DNA of 64,000 nt from Oscarella lobularis (lineage: Eukaryota > Porifera > Homoscleromorpha > Homosclerophorida > Oscarellidae). Where the stretch lies: assembly GCF_947507565.1 (NCBI RefSeq), contig NC_089176.1:2170001-2234000 (forward strand), in the 5' to 3' direction. Below, piece after piece: positions 57,756 to 64,000 of the stretch. Made by a program: the position numbers and the translations under genes. Each line of letters opens with the position of its first letter. The stretch's first letter is position 1. Under the pieces are notes generated by a model that saw only the letters and a list, made by a program, of their open reading frames with translations, did no database searches and had not been told where the DNA came from.

Positions 57756-58019
57756 CGCAACTTGCTTTCTTGCTTTACAGCGAGCATTCTGCTCGCGATC
57801 AGCTTACGTCTACTTATCTTTACTCACATGAACACATGCGAGCAAGCCCGGAAAAGTGTACTAAGCACGTCACCATAGAGCTTATCGCGGGCGCCCCCAC
57901 CATAGATAATGTACACATATACGGTAGGACGATCAACACTCGCGCTGCAAGGCATGTAGAGTACATGTATCTATTTCCCCGTGCATGCATATGTGCATGT
58001 AGAGTACATGTAACTATTT

Positions 58020-58235
58020 CCCCGGCACCGACCCTGGTGCGCTTTTCTTAATTCATTATGTCACCACGCGCTCTGAATTGTGTGCCTTAATTAAAAGGGA
58101 GACCAGTTGACACACGCTACGGCCTCCTTTGTACCACAATAACGTGCAAAAGATCGGGCGACAAATGAGCCATTCTCCAGAAACCTCACGGCGTATGACG
58201 TACTCTATAAGTGGGCCCAAAAACCTCGCATATGG
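58020..58235. repeat. Dispersed ~230-bp repeat, copy 3
   Basis: Third, most diverged copy: CCGGCACC, GGTGCGCTTTTCTT, CTGAATTGTGTGCC, GACACACGCTACGGCC, AATGAGCCATTCTCC, CACGGCGTATGACGTACTCTATAAGTG. A TTAATTAA-type small insertion interrupts it near 58091. Confidence 0.7.
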
Positions 58236-59400
58236 AGTCGAGCATTCCGTTTATACAGTACCATTCATGCTTTATACGTCAGTCACTTCTCTAATCTCTT
58301 GAACGGTGGAACTTTTGGTCATGCGGAACGTATCTCAATAGACCCTATCCTGTTGCGTAGACCCAGCCATGGCGGGTCTATAGAATATGGTCTATTGGGA
58401 AATACTTCCGCTGTTGGTGCTCTCTGATGCGATGTGTTTCCGCTTATTAATTAAATCTATTGTGACGTGCTTGCTTTCATTTCGTACACTGGCTTGCTCG
58501 AAAGCTAAATACGCATTTTGCTAAACATTAGAAATTGATATTTAGGACCTTAAGAATCAATCTCTAATATTTAGGATCCTAAGAATGAAAGATGGGGTTT
58601 CGATCTTTGATTCTTATGGTCCAAAATACGATCTGCTTGCGTCTGCCTATCTTTACTCAAATACACATGCCAATAAGCCCGGGAAAGTGAACTAAACACA
58701 CAATAGAGCTCATCGCGGGCACCGCCACCAGAGATAATATGAGGCCACCAACACTCACACTACATATAGCAGTATCTCTTTGCCCGTGCTTCGCCACCAA
58801 CACACACACTATGCTGTGGTATCTATTTTCCCGTGCGAAGCACGGGCACCAAAACTAGTAGATGTATATACAGTACATCTATGGTGGCATTGGTGGCCGG
58901 TGGCATTGCCTTTTGTGCGCGTTTACGAAGATGTTTACAAATCGTAGCATTAGTGACGGCCAGAAAATGTAAAAGAAGGTCGATTTTCTCCTTCTGTCAT
59001 CTGCGTTGTCGACGACAGCAGCGCATCTCTATAGTAAATCTGCTCGTACAGCTGGATGTGGAGATTCTGCAAGTGAGCATTTCGCTTCGATATGTTTAAA
59101 CCTGTGGCCAGGTCCAAGAAAGAACAGTTGACTCTGCAATAAACAAATATCAGACGGATTCGTGATGAGTATTTTTATTGAGCAAATATTCTCAGCTGCC
59201 TTGAACGGAGATTTTTTACACAATACAATGTGTAATGGCTCCAAGATCAGCAGAATTGCCACTGTTTTAATTCTTCCGATTGTTACCGGTCCTTACGCAA
59301 GATGTGCGTTCGCAGCATTTTCATTGAACACATCATCATGAAACAGAAAGACAGAAAAGGAAAAACAAACAAAAATCAACAAGCTAACGTGGGTCTGCTT
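58236..59400. other. Repeat-rich, gene-free stretch
   Basis: Contains a second CCCGTGCGAAGCACGGG hairpin (58829-58850) and an internally repeated patch at 58540-58625 (ATTTAGGA[CT]C[CT]TAAGAATSAA). No supported gene. Frames of 77-88 codons at 58833 and 59029 show no recognisable domain. Confidence 0.5.
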
Positions 59401-59665
59401 TTATCAATTTTTGTCTGCAAACTCCAATCAAATCCCTGGTGATGGTGAAGCTGTTTCACTCTTCTTCGCGTTGAGTTTGACACAAATTAGTTTGATACGA
59501 GGCTCGTCGTCCGGATCGTCCGGAAGGTCTTTCTTTGGTAGGACAGGCGGACAGAGTCCTCTTTCTTCCACTTCTCTCCAGTGTATTCCGTCAAACAACC
59601 TGTGACGACGAATTGGTGTTTGATCTTCAACCGTTCCATGCCTCGCGGACGATTCCTTTATCGAT
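59400..59665 (-). pseudogene. AGC-kinase exon-8 remnant D
   Basis: Leftwards from about 59660: TPIRRHRLFDGIHWREVEER, then PPVLPKKDLPDDPDDEPRIK, equivalent to PIRRHEYFQGVDWRAAEEGR...PDDEPRVT of the intact gene. The frame then breaks before the hydrophobic motif, where HH.GFDW can be seen in another frame (about 59430). No other exons adjoin it. Confidence 0.75.
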
Positions 59666-60001
59666 CTGTCATGAAAAAAACTCTTACAAAGAAATCGTAA
59701 ACGGAAATAATGATTCTCTTCTCGTCCGATTGAAAGGCAGCCTTACGTTTATGTGTATGAGGTGCCTCACGGCGCCGGGCCATGCAGGTTCATTGGGTAC
59801 AGCTACTACGGTTGCCTTATACGTTCGGGTTTGGGGTTCGCCCATTCTAAACCGAAGCTGCTGCTCGTAAAACAAGCCGCTAGCGTACGTGCAGTTCGCG
59901 CCAACCCATCCATGCACCCCTACCCCACTAGATACCGGAAAATGAATGATGATAAGTTGCCACAAAAACCTTCCTTTCAATCCAGATAGGCTGGTCCGTC
60001 G

Positions 60002-60065
60002 CATCTTTGCAGACAACTTGCATGAACTTTGACACGGTTGTCATGCAAAGTTGTCTGCAAAGATG
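60002..60065. repeat. Strong hairpin, 24/25-bp arms
   Basis: CATCTTTGCAGACAACTTGC-type arm at 60002-60025 pairs with 60041-60065, with one bulged base and a 15-nt loop. Stands alone in gene-free sequence between remnant D and the intact kinase. No second copy seen in the window. Confidence 0.75.
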
Positions 60066-60526
60066 ACGTACATGTTGAACACACCGAGAGGAGAGTTTGT
60101 ATTTTTGTACGGCTCTATGGTAGTAGATGGGCTGGCATAGAACACTATCCTATAATTCTCCTATAATTAATCTCCGACACAGGTTTACAATTGGTCACGT
60201 GCTTAGTGTCTAGCATTTCTTGTGTGGCGGCCGTGGCCAGCAACCCTTTTTTGTGCGCCTCTCCGATCACGAAAAAGATTCAAAGTTGTAGCCGCAGTGA
60301 TGGGATGCGCCACACGCCAGAAAAGTGAAAAGGGGGGGCCCCTTCTCTAACTCGGCGGCGCGATGATTTTCTCTTTACAGGCAGCTGTGATCTGCGTCGA
60401 TTTTTTAAACCTCGCGAGGTCCGACGGATCATCATCGAGCGGCCCAAGAAGAGACCTACAAGCATCACAAAGTCTGAATAGAGAATTCCCGGTCTTTCGC
60501 AGGCAAAGTCTCCGTTTTTTACAACA

Positions 60527-60660
60527 TTTATTTAAAAGAAAGACAGGGACAGACAGAAAAAAGACGAAAAGAAAGAAAGACAGAAAAAAGACGAAAAGAA
60601 AGAAAGACAGGGAAAGACAGAAAAAAAGACGAAAAGGCAGAAAGACAAAAAAGGTACAGG
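60527..60660. repeat. Purine-rich AGAAAGACAG low-complexity tract
   Basis: Repeats of GAAAGACAG and AAAAAGACGAAAAG just downstream of the kinase stop (60695, minus). The same tract lies downstream of paralogue A (51632-51700), and a short version near 59340. It marks the 3' border of the kinase repeat unit. Confidence 0.8.
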
Positions 60661-60694
60661 AAGTCACTACTCTACAAACTTATTTCCGCGGCTC

Positions 60695-62679
60695 TCAGAT
60701 TGTAAATCGCCGAGCAGCCGTCTTGTTGTCACTTTCTGAGCAGGCGATATTTTCTTCCAATTCGGCGGACGCTGCGACCGAGCGCTCTGCGAACTCCTCC
60801 GAGACCCAATCGAATCCGTCGAAATGGTGAATTAATTTGCGCTGCTCGGCGTCGAGTTCGACATCCGCTAGAGTGACTCGTGGCTCGTCGTCGGGAAGGT
60901 CAGGCAATTCCGAATCAGGGACGACCGGCGGACGGAGCCTGCCCTCCTCCGCGGCCCTCCAATCGACGCCCTGGAAGTATTCATGTCGGCGAATGGGCCG
61001 CCTGTCTTCCATCATCCCCAGTCGCTTTGATGGGTCCTTCTGTAGCAGCTGCACGCAAGCACTAGTCACGTAAGGAAATAAACGAGTAGGACGTCGGTAC
61101 CTCCAAGAGAAAGTTCTTCAGTGCCGCCGTCGAGTGTGGATCCGGTTCATACTTTTCGTCCAGGATGGCGTCCTGGATTTCGTCGACGGTTTCGCGATAG
61201 AATGGCGACTGAAGAAAAGAAAAGCAGTATGTATAAGACTTTTTACTATCTTATGCATTGAGTATAGTAGAACCTACCGCGAGATTCACCAGCTCGTGGG
61301 CCAAGATTCCCAACGACCAATAGTCGACCGAATGGTTATATGCTTCTCCTAGGAGAATCTTGAAGAAAAGATGCGCGTCTAATGTATGAAGAAGTAAATT
61401 TGTATTGTTTACCTCGGGCGCCATGTAATGCGGCGTGCCGACGATTGTCTTTGTTCGGTCCTCTTTGCCAAGTTCTTTGGCCACGCCCAGGTCGCACAAC
61501 TGGACGTGGCCCCTTCCGCTGATTAAGACATTTTCCGCCTTTATGTCTCTGAAGAAAAAAAAGTAGCCAATAATTAATAGCAAGTGCATGCGCCACAGTA
61601 CCTGTGTATTATTCCCTTTCTGTGCAGATATTGGATTGCGCCGAGGAGTTCAGCGATGTAGAATCTGTTAATCCAGAAGACACGTTTCAATTAATGCTGT
61701 TTCTCATAGTCCAATTCAGAGTACAGTACCTCGCTTCCATGTCACCGAAAGGAGACTCCTGGCTTGTGCACAGCTCAAAGAGATCTCCTCCTATTGCTAC
61801 GTCCATGACGTAGAATAGGTATGACTAGAATATTAGAAGACGTTAATTCAATTTCTGTATTACTGTATTTATTTATTATTTGTTTACGTTGTTTTGGAAT
61901 GTAGCCATCAGGTGAATGAAAAGCGGGTGCTTGTGCGTTTCGACGAGAGCCTTTTTTTCGATCCACAGAGGCTGGTGGCTTTTGTGGACGTCAATCAATT
62001 TTAAAATGTCGTCTTTGCGGACGACTTTTACGACGCAGAAATCTTTGATTTTCCTTGATCGGGCAAAAACAATCTAACAGGAAAGGAATTCGCATATTGT
62101 ATTCATATTAATTAAGGTAAAATTATTTACATCGGAATACGTTCCCGTGGCGATGACTTTAAGCAGATCAAAATCGTTCAAGCGCTGCCGCGACGATTCT
62201 CGGAAGACGTACTTCATATTCGGCATGGTCGAACTTCTCGATTGGGCGACGATAGGCACCAAGAGATTCGATTTTGACTTTTCGTCAATCCCACTGTCAA
62301 TAGCATCTACTCGTGTCGTTGGCATTGCCGACAGCCGCTTCTCTTCATGAATACTTCTACTTTCGATAGCAGAAAATGTGATGGCAGGCGCCACTGACAG
62401 TCGTGGTTCGTTTTTGGCCTGAACGGGGCCAGGGCCAATAGCAGCAATCGATGTCGCTGGTACTATTGACGTTGGTGAATCGTTACTGGCACTGACGGTG
62501 CCACTATCAATAGCCGCAACGTCCGTTTCTGGCACTGATAGTCGTCGTTGATCAACGTTCGTGCCGTCGTTCGTCGACGGTTCGGACGATTGTTGTTCAT
62601 TGTAGACGTGAACGGTTGCAGTGACGCGAATCACCATCTCAATATTCACGTCTTCGAGCGACACCTCTCTGTCAGGCAT
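60695..62679 (-). CDS. AGC-family serine/threonine protein kinase
   Basis: Eight exons, leftwards: 62679-62131, 62073-61888, 61824-61730, 61664-61602, 61548-61413, 61358-61278, 61208-61101, 61048-60695 (523 aa). Residues 1-165 are a low-complexity leader with repeated (R/K/P)RLS.P sites (RRLSVPE, PRLSVAP, KRLSAMP). The kinase domain begins FDLLKVIATGTYSD; its glycine loop is weak (A-x-G-x-x-S). Catalytic residues are kept: Lys199 (VVK), Glu in EKKAL, HRD Asp298, Asn303, Asp316. DFG is DLG, and the loop reads TKTIVGTPHYMAPE. After RLGMMEDRRPIRRHEYF the AGC C-tail has FDGFDW (482-487). This is an S6K/RSK/SGK-like F-x-G-F-x-aromatic hydrophobic motif with Asp at the usual phosphosite, which suggests independence from that phosphorylation. 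Probably active. The subfamily is unclear: no PH, C1 or C2 domain. It is the likely parent of paralogues A-D. Confidence 0.88.
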
Positions 62680-64000
62680 CGTCTTTTCGAAATTCGAGGT
62701 CTAAATCAATCGCGTCAATGTCACACCGCGACTGTCATGTGCCAGGCTACTAACTGTATCATTCGCGGCGAATCGTTCGCCAGATAGACTATTTGAAGTC
62801 GTTGAGCGAGCCGCCGGAACGTACGCTTGGTCTTCGGCCCAGTTTACCGACGACGTCTCCGATTCGTTATAGACGTACCGAGACCGTCTCGGCGTTTTTG
62901 TACTGCACGCAAATCGCTAGGCGAAGTGAATGTGGAGTGTTTAGCTTACCGCCGCTTTCGAATTCGGCGCCAACAGCCGGATTTGGCCTCTATTAGTATT
63001 GATTTTTTAGACAGCGATGACATAGCGTTTACTTGTTTACCGTTAGAGGTATCTTTGCATGAACACGCAAGACAGGAGCCCATTTCGGGAGATATTGCAG
63101 AAAAAGCAGGGAGAAAATTTGCAACAAGTTGCTACGAGAGCTGTTACTATGTAACTGTGATTTGGCAAATTTTGTGTATGACGTCAAGAAGATAATTGGG
63201 TGACTGGGATTTGGCAAATTTTGTGTATGACGTCACAAAGATAAATCGTCTGCCCAATCATCGTCAGCGTACGAACGTCACCTACGCCCCACCTACGCAC
63301 TGCTTTCGATTTTTTTCACTTTTTTACGTATTTAGCGGAGCCAGCCCTCTACGATTACGCTCACGTTGGTGATATCAACCCTAATTTTTGCCCAGCAACG
63401 GTTTTGACGGTTTTGTGCGCGAATATGGCCCGCAAGTCGTGTAGAACCAGTCGATGATGTTCGTACTGTATGACACGCACCAGAAAAGGCGAGCAGGCGC
63501 CCCCTTTCTCGTTCGCCGAATAACGGCAATGTTTTTCGAAAAGGTTTTTTCCCTTTCTAGCTGCGATCTGCATGCCTCGTCGATGATCGGCAGCAGCGCA
63601 CCGAGAGCCTATCCGCACATACAGATGACGCTGAAGAAGCAGCAAGTGAGCGTTTCCGCTGGGATTTAGCGCGAGAAACTGGCAAACGTTTTCTCGAAGT
63701 CGATATCGAGCGTGATGTTCTCTTCTCGATGAAATGTCGCATGCGATCGAGAGACCGAACAGACAAGGGGAATGACTGCGAACACGGAAGGTACAGTAGC
63801 GGTCAGAAATACTGTTTTATTGATTATACTATAAGATTTAGTCTGAACAAAGAAGCGTGGAAAAAAAAGCGCGAGCAAAGAAAACCGCGTGAACAATAGA
63901 GAGGTTCGTCAGAAAATAAGGTTAAATATCTCCTGTGATTGTACGTATTTCTCTAATAAATAAAGGTTTCTTCAGGGCATTCTAACTTGAATGCTGTATG
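62680..64000. other. Right-edge region without a convincing gene
   Basis: 62680-63000 presumably holds the kinase promoter. About 63090-63260 resembles the flank and end of the 55370 foldback element (TGTGTATGACGTCAcAAAGATAA). From about 63577 to 63900 a plus-strand frame stays open and is charged and helical (TDDAEEAASERFRWDLARET, then EVDIERDVLFSMKCRMRSRD) but has no ATG. It could be an internal exon of a gene running off the edge. The stretch before it (63470-63580) resembles 60290-60390. Confidence 0.35.

Noticed and set aside
60347-60667. Hydrophobic minus-strand frame over the purine-rich tract
   Set aside because: The Phe/Leu-rich peptide is just the complement of the AGAAAGACAG low-complexity repeat.

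Overview
The window is eukaryotic. Its genes have many phase-consistent spliceosomal introns, most of them only 45-75 nt long, with GT..AG ends and TACTAAC-like branch sites. It carries metazoan families: a vitellogenin-type lipid-transfer protein, thrombospondin-1 plus FN3-like secreted giants, ionotropic glutamate receptors (iGluRs) and an AGC kinase. Compact genes, tiny introns, iGluRs and plant-style LRR multi-pass proteins together suggest an early-branching animal. My best guess is a sponge that has iGluRs (homoscleromorph or calcareous); this is inference, not proof.

Layout: (1) 1-3968, minus: 5' two-thirds or so of a large lipid transfer protein running off the left edge. (2) 3798-25283: a ~10.7 kb direct tandem duplication. 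Each unit holds the start of the lipid-transfer gene (intact on the left, a decayed stub at 14691), a shared upstream region, and a ~2,640-codon secreted protein on the plus strand (5981-14110 and 16555-24676). The second copy has an in-frame TGA in exon 4. (3) 25384-32320, minus: two tandem paralogues with plant-type leucine-rich repeats, a cysteine-rich stalk and a polytopic membrane domain. (4) 32706-51289, plus: five head-to-tail iGluR genes with the same 11-12 exon structure and clear gene-conversion mosaicism. The array ends at a perfect 26-bp palindrome. (5) 51721-62679, minus: a tandem family of AGC-type kinase genes. The rightmost (60695-62679) is intact; the others are broken, chimeric or reduced to exons. 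A 4-kb repeat-rich island (about 55300-59300) between them holds a TGTGATCACAGG satellite, foldback elements and a thrice-repeated ~230-bp sequence. (6) 62680-64000: no convincing gene.

Working together: the iGluRs have GluN1-like ligand-pocket residues (Arg in S1, Trp-Asp-Ser in S2), which predicts glycine-like agonists. Four of the five carry a C-terminal class I PDZ ligand on its own last mini-exon. The two LRR receptors and iGluR1 share a short divergent promoter (32321-32705). The dominant theme of the window is local tandem duplication followed by conversion, truncation or decay.

All gene models were spliced by hand from the sequence, checking that exon lengths sum to an open frame and that paralogues agree. 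No database search was run.
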